A stretch of DNA of 58,608 bases from JAGXQV01 sp964451375 (GTDB lineage: Bacteria; Pseudomonadota; Gammaproteobacteria; Burkholderiales; Sulfuricellaceae). The notes beneath the pieces are model-generated. The model made no database searches and was not told the DNA's origin. It saw only the letters and a program-made list of their open reading frames with translations. The stretch spans positions 1 through 58,608 of the forward strand of contig CAYVIN010000019.1 of assembly GCA_964451375.1 (NCBI GenBank), in the 5' to 3' direction. How positions within the stretch are numbered: position 1 is the first letter of the stretch; each line of letters opens with the position of its first letter. Positions 33,569 through 41,161 of the stretch are shown piece after piece. A program made the translations under genes and the position numbers.

Positions 33569-33954
33569 TGTTTTTCTCCCTGTGTGGTTTCGGTGGTTTT
33601 CTTGTTCGGTCGTAATGCGGCGAGTTGCTGGTAGTAGCCGAGAGCGAATAGTCCTTGTCCGTTGAGGTCGAGAATGCGTGGCGCGCCGTCGCCCAAGCAA
33701 CTCATCACATCGGCGATCTGGTTCTCGTACCAGTAGGCCAAGCCGCCTTCAAGCTTCCCCAGATGGTTGCGGGCGTTGCTCGCCAAGCGCCCGATAATCA
33801 GCCCCGGCGTCTGGCTGGCGGCTGCGTAATAGCGCTGCACCACGCCCGCGCCCACATCGCCCAATGCGGCGTGTTGCAGGTTGGAAAAGATGGCGAGCAG
33901 CCGCCCGCAGTGGTAAGCCGGTGCAGGGTGTTCGGGGTTGAGATAGGCAGTCAT
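33565..33954 (-). CDS. cas11: Cas11c, small subunit from internal start in cas8c
   Basis: An internal ATG at 33954, in the same frame as cas8c, is preceded on the minus strand by AGGAGGTGAC (33961-33970), a perfect ribosome binding site 7 bases upstream. It would yield a 129-residue protein equal to the C-terminus of Cas8c. In I-C systems of other bacteria (for example Desulfovibrio vulgaris) the small subunit Cas11c is known to be translated in exactly this way. This is a prediction from the site, not a separate reading frame. Confidence 0.8.
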   Translation of the reverse strand: MTAYLNPEHPAPAYHCGRLLAIFSNLQHAALGDVGAGVVQRYYAAASQTPGLIIGRLASNARNHLGKLEGGLAYWYENQIADVMSCLGDGAPRILDLNGQGLFALGYYQQLAALRPNKKTTETTQGEKQ

Positions 33955-35322
33955 GGTTTGGTCACCTCCTGGTTTGAGTCGAACGAAATAGGCTTTAATC
34001 AGCCCCATACGGGCGTGGCTGAACGGGGGTTGGTCTTTATCCAACAAATCGGTGCGAAAGCGCGCCAGTGCTTGCGCCATCAGCGGTTGCGGGATGGGCA
34101 GGTGCTGCACCGCGACTTTCCATAAGGTGGCGGCGGTGGGGGCGGGGAAGTCCTTGAGCTCGCGCACCAGCGCCCCGCACACCGCCATAAACTTGGGGTC
34201 GTGGGCTAGCCCTTTGCCGTCGCGGGCCACAATGGCGAGATCGGCAAACCAAGCTTCGACGCTTCGCACCAAATCCTCGAAACGTCCTTCCATCCAGTCG
34301 CGCACCATTACACGCCCGGATGCGCCGGAGAGCGTCAGCGCGTAGTAACGGCTGTCGCCCAGATCGCCCCGCTCGCCGCTTCGGATGGAATCCAGCAGGC
34401 GGCGCGCTGCCGCCTGTGCCGCCGCCTCAGTCTGTTCCGGCGACTCGAAGCCATTCAACCAGTCCAGCGGATCGTCCTCTAGGGGTATCTGTTCCTTGAA
34501 CCAGTGAACCACGAGCGCGTTGGCGAGCTTGCGGGAATGGTTGCGTATCAGGTCGTTTAAGCCATCCACGTATTTCTGTGCAGCTTCGGCGCTCATGGCG
34601 GCATTGGCCGATTGATCCAAACCGAAGGAACCGAAAGCAGCCTTGTCGAAACCGACCATCACGTCGCCCATCCCCAGACCACCGACGCCGGATAGCCCGG
34701 TAATCTTCGGGTGAGTGGGCAAGGGCTGAGTGGCCTCGCCGGTCAGCAAACAAACCATTGCGCCCTCGGCAATGCGGTCAGAAGGGATTGCGACATCAGG
34801 GGAATCGCCACCCATGTCCGCCTTGCGCCATTCACGCCACCATGCCTGAACGGCTTTATCTTCGCGCGGATCAGCACCATCCACCCACCAGCCCAGCCAG
34901 TCGGCGGGCTTGGCCTTGTGTTGGGCCAGCGCGTCGCGAAGCGACGCAAGCTTGGCGTCGTCTTCCAGCATGGTTACAAGCGGAATGAGTCCGGGAATCG
35001 AATCCGCAGCCTTGCGCAGCATGTCCACGAAAAAGCGGTGCTTCTCCTCGGTGCCGACGATTTTCTTGGCCTCTTCGTTGGCTTTGAACAGCAGAGCTAC
35101 CGTCTGCACCGTTTCCACCAGAAAATGGGATTTGCCGCCCGCATTCATGCCGTGCATGTCCGGGCAACGGGCTTGCATCGCACCGCGCTTGCCGTCCCCC
35201 AGCGGCAACACATTGAGGAAACGTCCGTCGGCACCCAGTTCAACGTACCAGCGCGTTTCACGGGTTTTGAAGCCGGGTTCGGAGTCGAGTCCGTTTCCGT
35301 AATCCATCAGTGCTTGCAGCAT
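33565..35322 (-). CDS. cas8c: Cas8c (Csd1), Cascade large subunit
   Basis: A 585-residue Cas8c that recognises the PAM and the displaced strand. The family start (MLQALMDYGNGL), the DMHGMNAGGKSHFLVETVQTVALLF region and the C-terminal helical bundle (also translated as Cas11c) are clear. The start is 2 bases from the cas5 stop. Confidence 0.96.
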   Translation of the reverse strand: MLQALMDYGNGLDSEPGFKTRETRWYVELGADGRFLNVLPLGDGKRGAMQARCPDMHGMNAGGKSHFLVETVQTVALLFKANEEAKKIVGTEEKHRFFVDMLRKAADSIPGLIPLVTMLEDDAKLASLRDALAQHKAKPADWLGWWVDGADPREDKAVQAWWREWRKADMGGDSPDVAIPSDRIAEGAMVCLLTGEATQPLPTHPKITGLSGVGGLGMGDVMVGFDKAAFGSFGLDQSANAAMSAEAAQKYVDGLNDLIRNHSRKLANALVVHWFKEQIPLEDDPLDWLNGFESPEQTEAAAQAAARRLLDSIRSGERGDLGDSRYYALTLSGASGRVMVRDWMEGRFEDLVRSVEAWFADLAIVARDGKGLAHDPKFMAVCGALVRELKDFPAPTAATLWKVAVQHLPIPQPLMAQALARFRTDLLDKDQPPFSHARMGLIKAYFVRLKPGGDQTMTAYLNPEHPAPAYHCGRLLAIFSNLQHAALGDVGAGVVQRYYAAASQTPGLIIGRLASNARNHLGKLEGGLAYWYENQIADVMSCLGDGAPRILDLNGQGLFALGYYQQLAALRPNKKTTETTQGEKQ

Positions 35323-35324
35323 GG

Positions 35325-36080
35325 CTATGGCCTCCCCGGTTTTTTCACCGCAACGCTACCAAACGGCGGCACGTCCAGCACACCATTGCGGATGTGGGCG
35401 TCAAACAGCGTGATATAGGGACTTTCGTTGACCTTGACCGCATCCTTGCGCAGATCGAACACATCGTAGAGCATGAAGCCCAGATGCTGATCCAGGGTGG
35501 CGGTTGGCTGAACATTCGCGCCCGGCGATTCGACATATTCAAAAAATGCGGGAAACTCGCGGCAACCAAAATAGGGTTGCTGAAAGCATTTGCCCTGTTT
35601 GGCGCGGCGCTCGAACTGGCTGTTGAATTTGCCATAGTCTTGGGCGAATCCGGGCTTGGGAACGATTTGCGCGGTGAGGCGATAACGCACGTTTTTCAGT
35701 GCCATGGTCTGGCGTTGGGTGCGGCCCGTGGTTTCATCGTTGCCATCAGCCCAAAGTGGTTCGGGCGTTTCACGCCCATCCATCCACCTGTTGAGTGTGG
35801 CCGCTGCGGGTACGCAACCCTTCACCTCGTTACGCCGCAAGGCAATGTAACGGGGCATTTCCAGCACTTCGATACGCATCACCTGCCAGTGAAAATAAGG
35901 GCGTATGACGCTTTCTCTGCCCTGCTTTTCGCGGATACCATCCCAGTAAATCGCGTCGAAAATACCGCGCGCCGCCGATGGGGTAATCACCGGGTAGGAA
36001 AACCGCTCGACCTTCATTTCCGGGCGGGTAAAGCAGGCAAAATCGCCCCAGACTTCCAAAGTGTGTATGCCGTTGGCCAT
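35325..36080 (-). CDS. cas5c: Cas5c (Cas5d), crRNA-processing endoribonuclease
   Basis: A 251-residue Cas5 of the I-C type. The N-terminal VWGDFACFTRPEMKVERFSYPVITPSAARGIFDAIYW segment is diagnostic. In I-C systems, which lack Cas6, it cuts the pre-crRNA downstream of the repeat stem and caps the 5' handle. No cas6 is present in the locus, in agreement. Confidence 0.96.
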   Translation of the reverse strand: MANGIHTLEVWGDFACFTRPEMKVERFSYPVITPSAARGIFDAIYWDGIREKQGRESVIRPYFHWQVMRIEVLEMPRYIALRRNEVKGCVPAAATLNRWMDGRETPEPLWADGNDETTGRTQRQTMALKNVRYRLTAQIVPKPGFAQDYGKFNSQFERRAKQGKCFQQPYFGCREFPAFFEYVESPGANVQPTATLDQHLGFMLYDVFDLRKDAVKVNESPYITLFDAHIRNGVLDVPPFGSVAVKKPGRP

Positions 36081-36089
36081 GCGCCCTCC

Positions 36090-38360
36090 CTATGCGATGA
36101 AAACCTGTAGACCCTTGGGCGGATTCAATCCAAGGATGTCGTCATAATAATCCCCTTCGAGAATAAACCACTCGTCGGATGTGCCGATGCCGCGCCGGAG
36201 TTTCGCTGGAATTGCCCAGGCGGGCGTTCCCTCGTTGGTGCGATAGACGCTGACTGCGAGCCCTTGGGCGCGGAGCATCCATCCGGTGGAAATACCTTCC
36301 CGTTCGGCTTCGGCGCACAGAGCGTCGAAGTCCTTCCGGCGATCTGCCCACGGCACCAGAACCTGGATGGCGCTCTGGTCAATGAGGCGATAATTTTTGG
36401 CGATTTCCGGGAAGTCCAGCGCAGTAATCGCTTCGTTCAATGCCGGGTTCTGGCTGGTCGGGTTGCTCAGGTCATAAAGCCGACGGTAATAGTCGCGGAA
36501 CAGGCCAGGGTCGTTAATATCGAGTGCGCCATGGAGTGCAAGCAACGTGCGCGTCACCTCGGCGGCCTGGTAGTAGGCATGGGTAGGGTAGCGCCGCCGC
36601 CAGTTTCCTTCCTCATCCGGCTCGAACACCACCACCCTGCCCATGCCATCCATGCGCCCTTCCCTGTTGCAGCGCCCCGCTGCTTGGGCGATGGCTTCCA
36701 GCGGCGCGAGGGCGCGATAGACCAAAGGAAAATCGAGATCGACGCCGGCTTCGACGCACTGAGTGGAAATCAGGCGGCAGGTTTTCCCCTGCTTGAGACG
36801 TTCCCTAACCTGGTTCAAGACCGCCCGCCGGTGTTCGGCACACAGGTTGGTGGAAAGGTGAAACACGCCCTCCGTTCCGGCCAGTTCATCGAGCAAAGCA
36901 AGGGCGTGGCGTTTGAGATTGACCACCACCAGCACTTGATCCGCGCTCCGCAATTCGGCGGCAAGCTGCGCCCAGGTGCGTTCTTCACCCGTTTGCGGCC
37001 AACTCACGGCGACCCGCTCCAGCGCAGCAAACAACGCTGGGTGTTCCGGCACGGTTTCGCGCGGCTGCCAGCCTTGAACGGCTTGCTTTGCCACTACTTC
37101 GTGCAAGGTGTCGAAAGCGGGCTGGGTGGCGGTGGCAAACACCACGCTGGAACGGTAGGCGGCGCAAAGATGCGACAGCGCCGCCAAAGTCGGCACGGCT
37201 AGATTGCTGGGCAGACTCTGTGCTTCGTCGAAGAGGATCACCGATTCCATCAGGTTGTGCAGTTTTCGGCAGGCGGACGGGCGATTGGAAAACAGCGATT
37301 CCAGCAACTGGACGTTGGTGGTCAGCACTATCGGCGCATCCCAGTTCTCGGCCAGCAAGCGCCGCTGACGCTCACCAGCACCTTCTGTGTCTCGCTGTTC
37401 CGCTTCGGCTCCCAGCCCGGCAAGGCTGTGGTGCTCCAGCACGAAATTATCGGGAAACCCCTTGAATACCGTCCGGCAAATTTGCGCCGTCTGTTCGATG
37501 ACAGTTAGGAAAGGCACCGCCAGAACGATGCGTTTCAGGCCATGTCTCGCTGCGTGTTCCAGCGCGAATTTGAGCATCGCCAAGGTCTTGCCGGAACCGG
37601 TCGGCGCAGTCAGGGTGAACTGGCCGGTTTCCATCCGTCCGGCGTGTATCACCGCGCTCCACAGGGTTTCCCGTGCCTGCCGTACTACCTCCTGCGCGCC
37701 GGTGGTGGTGCGCAATCCCGCCATATGAGTATCCAGCGCGGCGAGCGCCGTGACGGCATCCAGCTTCTCGCCTTCGGGACGGGGACGCTTGCCTTGCGCA
37801 TCGCCCTCGAAGTGCGCCTCGGTATCCAGAAAATCGGCATCCACGAGGCAAGAGAACAGCAGCCGTTCATCAAGCATGGTTGCAACAGCATGTTCAAATG
37901 ATTTAGGCGCAACCGCAAGGCTGTTCGGCTTCTCTAACATCAATCCATCATCGGTAGCGCGGGAGCGCAGGCGGTTCAAATCAGAGTCGGAGAGGGAACG
38001 CCCCGGCGGAAGAGCGGCGGCAAGGCGGTCTGGGTGCAACCGTTTTAATCCGGTGGGATTGCCGCGCTGCAAGCCAATGTGATGACCTTCAATCGCCAGT
38101 GACGCCGCGATGGCGCGATACTCGGTCAATGCCAGCGAAGCGCCTTGTGACCAGTGATCCAAAACGGAATCCTTGCCATGGAGCCGCGCCTGAAAACGGT
38201 CGCCATATTTGCCCAAATCGTGCAGCAATCCGGCTAGTAGCGCCTCCTCTTTCCATCCGGCCGAGCCGGCAAATTGGGCTGCTAATTCCGCTACCCCGGA
38301 TAGATGTTCGGCCAACGGGTGCCACTTGCCTTCTCCGTTGGCGCTATGGGCATAGATCAT
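36090..38360 (-). CDS. cas3: Cas3, HD nuclease-helicase
   Basis: A 756-residue Cas3. The HD domain holds HPLAEHLSGV and LLHDLGKYGDRF; the helicase has Walker A TAPTGSGKT, a DEAQ box (LFDEAQS), the motif III ATATQ and the motif VI QAAGRCNREG. It unwinds and degrades target DNA after Cascade binding. The start at 38360 has AAGGAG 6 bases upstream; a slightly longer frame from 38375 is possible. First clearly recognised gene of the cas operon; cas5 follows after 9 bases. Confidence 0.96.
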   Translation of the reverse strand: MIYAHSANGEGKWHPLAEHLSGVAELAAQFAGSAGWKEEALLAGLLHDLGKYGDRFQARLHGKDSVLDHWSQGASLALTEYRAIAASLAIEGHHIGLQRGNPTGLKRLHPDRLAAALPPGRSLSDSDLNRLRSRATDDGLMLEKPNSLAVAPKSFEHAVATMLDERLLFSCLVDADFLDTEAHFEGDAQGKRPRPEGEKLDAVTALAALDTHMAGLRTTTGAQEVVRQARETLWSAVIHAGRMETGQFTLTAPTGSGKTLAMLKFALEHAARHGLKRIVLAVPFLTVIEQTAQICRTVFKGFPDNFVLEHHSLAGLGAEAEQRDTEGAGERQRRLLAENWDAPIVLTTNVQLLESLFSNRPSACRKLHNLMESVILFDEAQSLPSNLAVPTLAALSHLCAAYRSSVVFATATQPAFDTLHEVVAKQAVQGWQPRETVPEHPALFAALERVAVSWPQTGEERTWAQLAAELRSADQVLVVVNLKRHALALLDELAGTEGVFHLSTNLCAEHRRAVLNQVRERLKQGKTCRLISTQCVEAGVDLDFPLVYRALAPLEAIAQAAGRCNREGRMDGMGRVVVFEPDEEGNWRRRYPTHAYYQAAEVTRTLLALHGALDINDPGLFRDYYRRLYDLSNPTSQNPALNEAITALDFPEIAKNYRLIDQSAIQVLVPWADRRKDFDALCAEAEREGISTGWMLRAQGLAVSVYRTNEGTPAWAIPAKLRRGIGTSDEWFILEGDYYDDILGLNPPKGLQVFIA

Positions 38361-38652
38361 GTTTTCTCCTTGCATCGAAGTCCGTTGGAATGCCGCTTAC
38401 CCGATCCCAAAGACCGCCGTTGTTGGTTTGGCGCATTCCCAATTGCCGCAGTAAATGGCCCGTCTCAGCGTCTTGCCAAATCCATCTTTGCTGCGCATTT
38501 GTCGCGGCAGTCGGCAGCTTTACGCACTGGGTCTGAAACTTGAGCAACTCAAATCGCCGAACAAGCGCCTCAATTTCGCCAGAGGTCACTCTTCCGTCGC
38601 TTCGATGAGGGCCATTTTCCCTGTCCGGTGGCTCATGGGATGAGCCACTCAC
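38344..38652 (-). CDS. Hypothetical protein overlapping the cas3 start
   Basis: An open frame of 102 codons with a GTG start overlaps the first 17 bases of cas3 on the same strand. The central part (GEIEALVRRFELLKFQTQCVKLPTAATNAQQRWIWQDAETGHLLRQLGM) looks protein-like, with helix-forming composition; the first 20 residues do not, and a later in-frame GTG may be the true start. I recognise no family. If expressed it is the first gene of the cas operon. It could be a regulator or simply leader sequence. Confidence 0.4.
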   Translation of the reverse strand: MSGSSHEPPDRENGPHRSDGRVTSGEIEALVRRFELLKFQTQCVKLPTAATNAQQRWIWQDAETGHLLRQLGMRQTNNGGLWDRVSGIPTDFDARRKHDLCP

Positions 38653-39002
38653 GGCTGTGCCGAAAATAATTAGCTTTGAGAATATTCAGGACTGCCCCCA
38701 GCGGATGTCTTTCCCCGTTACGTCCATTTGTTCCCATCCTACCCAAAAGCCCTGCCCCAACACACCTGTTACTTTTCACAGGTCGGCAGCTATCCTGCTG
38801 ATCCATAAGCGTATTAATTTTAAAAAATTTGTCATCTCTGATTGCTTGCGGGATTTTGGTGGCGATGTTAGTGACTGCTTACGCCACAGGCCAGGTGGGA
38901 CGGTGATTTGCTCTGAGAGCAAGGATGGTCGTGCGTGAATGTAACCGGGGAGGTAAAGGATGGCCGACGCTTCCCCTTTATGAACTGGAGAGAAACCCGC
39001 TC
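38653..39002. other. Intergenic region upstream of the cas operon
   Basis: No gene is supported in these 350 bases. It probably holds the cas operon promoter on the minus strand. An AT-rich patch lies around 38810-38835. The palindrome ACCTGT-N8-ACAGGT at 38764-38783 is nearly repeated upstream of the FHA gene (42776-42795). Confidence 0.5.
38764..38783. promoter_or_regulatory. 20-base palindrome upstream of cas operon
   Basis: ACCTGT (38764-38769) and ACAGGT (38778-38783) are exact inverted copies around TACTTTTC. A site differing at 2 of 20 positions is at 42776-42795. Possibly a shared regulator site; evidence is only similarity and symmetry. Confidence 0.35.
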
Positions 39003-39279
39003 TTATGGAATTTTTCTCTTCAAAATCCGATACACGGCGTCATCGTTGCGTTTTTCTATTACGGCGATTTGCAGCACGTCGGGAGCCTGAGTATAGGCAA
39101 TCCGGTATTCACCGATATCCACCCGGTAATACCCTTCGATTCCTTTTACCGCGATGGCGTCGTTGGGGAAGGGCTGGGCGGTGAGTTCCAGCGCCTTGAA
39201 CATGACTTGCCGGAATTGTTTGGGCGGCAAGTCGCGCAAAAAAGGATATCGCTTGCCGGGACAGGTCAAGCGCCGCCAT
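39003..39279 (-). pseudogene. RelE/ParE-family toxin with probable frameshift
   Basis: The C-terminal 75 residues (LPPKQFRQVMFKALELTAQPFP..., GIEGYYRVDIGEYRIAYTQAPDVLQIAVIEKRNDDAVYRILKR) are a typical RelE toxin with the expected basic catalytic residues. The expected N-terminus (MAALDLSRQAISFFARL) is present but in the next frame, starting at ATG 39279. One extra T in the CGACTTGCC stretch near 39227-39232 separates the two parts. Without the shift the gene can only start at TTG 39269 with an atypical N-terminus (TCPGKRYPFLRD). It is therefore an inactivated toxin, an assembly error, or a frameshift-controlled gene. Confidence 0.7.
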
Positions 39280-39526
39280 GCTGCTTTTCCATTTCCGAGA
39301 GGAATTGCCGGGTTTCTTCCACTCCGGCAAAACCTCCCGCGAGGGCATCCCTGATTTTCTCGCTGAGGGCGAGGTCTTCGAGGCGTTCGAGGCGGGCATA
39401 ATCTTCGGCGGAAACCAGCACCACGGCTTGCCTGCCGGATTTTTCGATCATTACCGGCTCTTTTTGGGCGATATCCAGATACTGGCCGAATTTGTTCTTG
39501 AATTCCGTTGCGGTTGCGGTTCTCAT
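39266..39526 (-). CDS. Phd/YefM-family antitoxin
   Basis: An 86-residue antitoxin (TATEFKNKFGQYLDIAQKEPVMIEKSGRQAVVLVSAEDYARLERLEDLAL). AGGAG is 5 bases before the ATG at 39526. It precedes a RelE-type toxin gene, which overlaps its end. The antitoxin is intact whereas the toxin seems frameshifted. It lies upstream of the cas operon on the same strand. Confidence 0.88.
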   Translation of the reverse strand: MRTATATEFKNKFGQYLDIAQKEPVMIEKSGRQAVVLVSAEDYARLERLEDLALSEKIRDALAGGFAGVEETRQFLSEMEKQHGGA

Positions 39527-39580
39527 CTTAACTCCTGAAAACAATCGAATCGTTCGATTCGTTCGTTATAGGCATTCCAT

Positions 39581-39934
39581 TCAATCCTTCAACTCCTCGG
39601 CCCGCTTGTTATTCCCCCTGGCTTTGTCCGCCGGATATTTGGCGGCGTTGATGGCGATCTTGTCGGCGGCGGCTTGCATCAGGTCGATATCCAGCACATC
39701 GGCGAGGCGGGTGAGGTAGATGAGGTTGTCGGCGAGTTCCTGGCGGACTTCCTCGCGCTTTTCGGCGTCGAGTTGCAGGCTTTGTTCGGGGGTGAGCCAC
39801 TGGAAATGTTCGACCAGTTCGGCGGTTTCGACGATCAGCGCCATGGCGAGGTTTTTGGGGGTGTGGAATTGCTCCCAGTCGCGTTCGCGGGCGAAATCAC
39901 GCAGGGCGAGCTTGAGGTCATTGAGGGTTTTCAT
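39581..39934 (-). CDS. MazG-like nucleotide pyrophosphohydrolase
   Basis: A 117-residue all-alpha NTP pyrophosphatase of the RS21-C6/MazG type. The metal-binding EXXE pattern is LIVETAELVEHF with a second acidic helix in QELADNLIYLTRLADVLDID. It hydrolyses (d)NTPs, probably non-canonical or dCTP-like ones, as house-cleaning. The start at 39934 overlaps the end of the VanZ gene by 17 bases, so it is co-transcribed with it. Confidence 0.9.
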   Translation of the reverse strand: MKTLNDLKLALRDFARERDWEQFHTPKNLAMALIVETAELVEHFQWLTPEQSLQLDAEKREEVRQELADNLIYLTRLADVLDIDLMQAAADKIAINAAKYPADKARGNNKRAEELKD

Positions 39935-41141
39935 CGGGGTTCTCCGGTTGGGGGTTTTTGGCTTGCCACCACCAGGGGGCGAACCAGCCGGCCAGGGCGA
40001 GCAGGACATTGGTGAGATCCGGGCGATGGCCGGGAATTTGCTGTTGCGCGAGTTCCAGGGCGACGGCGAAAAAGGCGAGGGTGACGCCGCCCCACACGGC
40101 TTGTTGGCGATATGGCGCGCCGGCCTGGGCGAGCGCGGCGAGGGCGAGGAAGGGCCAGACGCCGGCGAGTAATTCGGCGAATCCCGAGAGGCTGTGCATT
40201 CTGCCCGCAAATGGTATCCAGTTGATTTCGCGGGGAGGCTTGAACCACAGGCTGAACTCCGGGGCGAGTTTGGCGAGCGCCAGGCCAAGCAGAATCGCCA
40301 GCGCGGCGGCGATCAAGCGCAACGGGCGGGGGGCGCGCAGCAGCGCCAGCGCGCCGGTCAGGCCGAGCAAAGCGCCGGCGCCGGTTTCCAGCGAGAGCCG
40401 CCAGCTCATGACGGGGATGCGCAGCACTAAAACGCAGACGATGAAGGCGATGTACAAGGGCATCAGACTTTTTGCGGAACGCGCGTAAAGGGTGACGAAC
40501 AGCCCCAGTCCGGCGATGCTCAGGGCATCGGCGGAGAGTTGTTGCCAGTGCAGCAGGGAGGGCTGCAATAACGCCCGCCATAACGACCATAAGCCGCGTT
40601 GCAGGCTGTCCGGGTCGAGGTAGAGAAACAGCGGGATCAGTTGGGTCAACGCCCACAATCCCAGCACCAGCAGGCCCAGGTCGGCGGTCGGGCCGGGCAG
40701 GAACCAGCGTCTGCGCACCATCAGGAGGCGGCGCAGCGGTCGCCAGCGACCTTGCACCAGTGCGGCGGCGAGTGCGCCCAGGGCCGTCCCGAGGCTGTTG
40801 AGCAGCCAGTCGAGGCGCGACGACACCCGCCCCGGCAGCCAGGCTTGCAGGGTTTCCATGCCAAAACTGAGTAGAACCCCGACCAGGGTGGCGGCGAGGA
40901 AGGCCAGCCACGGATTGAGGCGATAGCGCAGGGCGCGCGCGGTTAATCCGCCGAGCGGCAGGTAGACCAGCAGGTTGGTGATGATGTCGGAACGGGTGAC
41001 GTAACGCGACCAGGGGGCGCTGACGAAATCCAGGGCGGCGTCGAACGGCCCGCGCCAGCCGAGGAAGGGATAAAGGCTGCCATAAACGATCAACAACGCG
41101 TAGATCAGGGCCGGCCAGCGCGCCCGGCTGACGGGGATCAT
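39918..41141 (-). CDS. VanZ-like membrane protein with two VanZ units
   Basis: A 407-residue polytopic membrane protein. The N-terminal VanZ-like unit contains SLYPFLGW, DIITNLLVYLPLGGL and LLNSLGTALGA. A second, weaker unit near the C-terminus repeats the order INWIPFAG, LELAQQQIPGHRPDLTNVLLALAG. About ten hydrophobic helices are visible. VanZ confers low-level teicoplanin resistance in enterococci by an unknown mechanism; here the role is unknown. Confidence 0.85.
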   Translation of the reverse strand: MIPVSRARWPALIYALLIVYGSLYPFLGWRGPFDAALDFVSAPWSRYVTRSDIITNLLVYLPLGGLTARALRYRLNPWLAFLAATLVGVLLSFGMETLQAWLPGRVSSRLDWLLNSLGTALGALAAALVQGRWRPLRRLLMVRRRWFLPGPTADLGLLVLGLWALTQLIPLFLYLDPDSLQRGLWSLWRALLQPSLLHWQQLSADALSIAGLGLFVTLYARSAKSLMPLYIAFIVCVLVLRIPVMSWRLSLETGAGALLGLTGALALLRAPRPLRLIAAALAILLGLALAKLAPEFSLWFKPPREINWIPFAGRMHSLSGFAELLAGVWPFLALAALAQAGAPYRQQAVWGGVTLAFFAVALELAQQQIPGHRPDLTNVLLALAGWFAPWWWQAKNPQPENPDENPQ

Positions 41142-41161
41142 CGGCGGGCCGCCGTCATCAG

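Noticed and set aside
35178..35200. Possible core of the long palindrome (CTTGCATCGCA) within cas8c
   Set aside because: Only 11 bases match, no partner arm, and the sequence is coding.
38657..38938. Plus-strand frame of 93 codons upstream of the cas operon
   Set aside because: Composition is not protein-like and no family is recognised.
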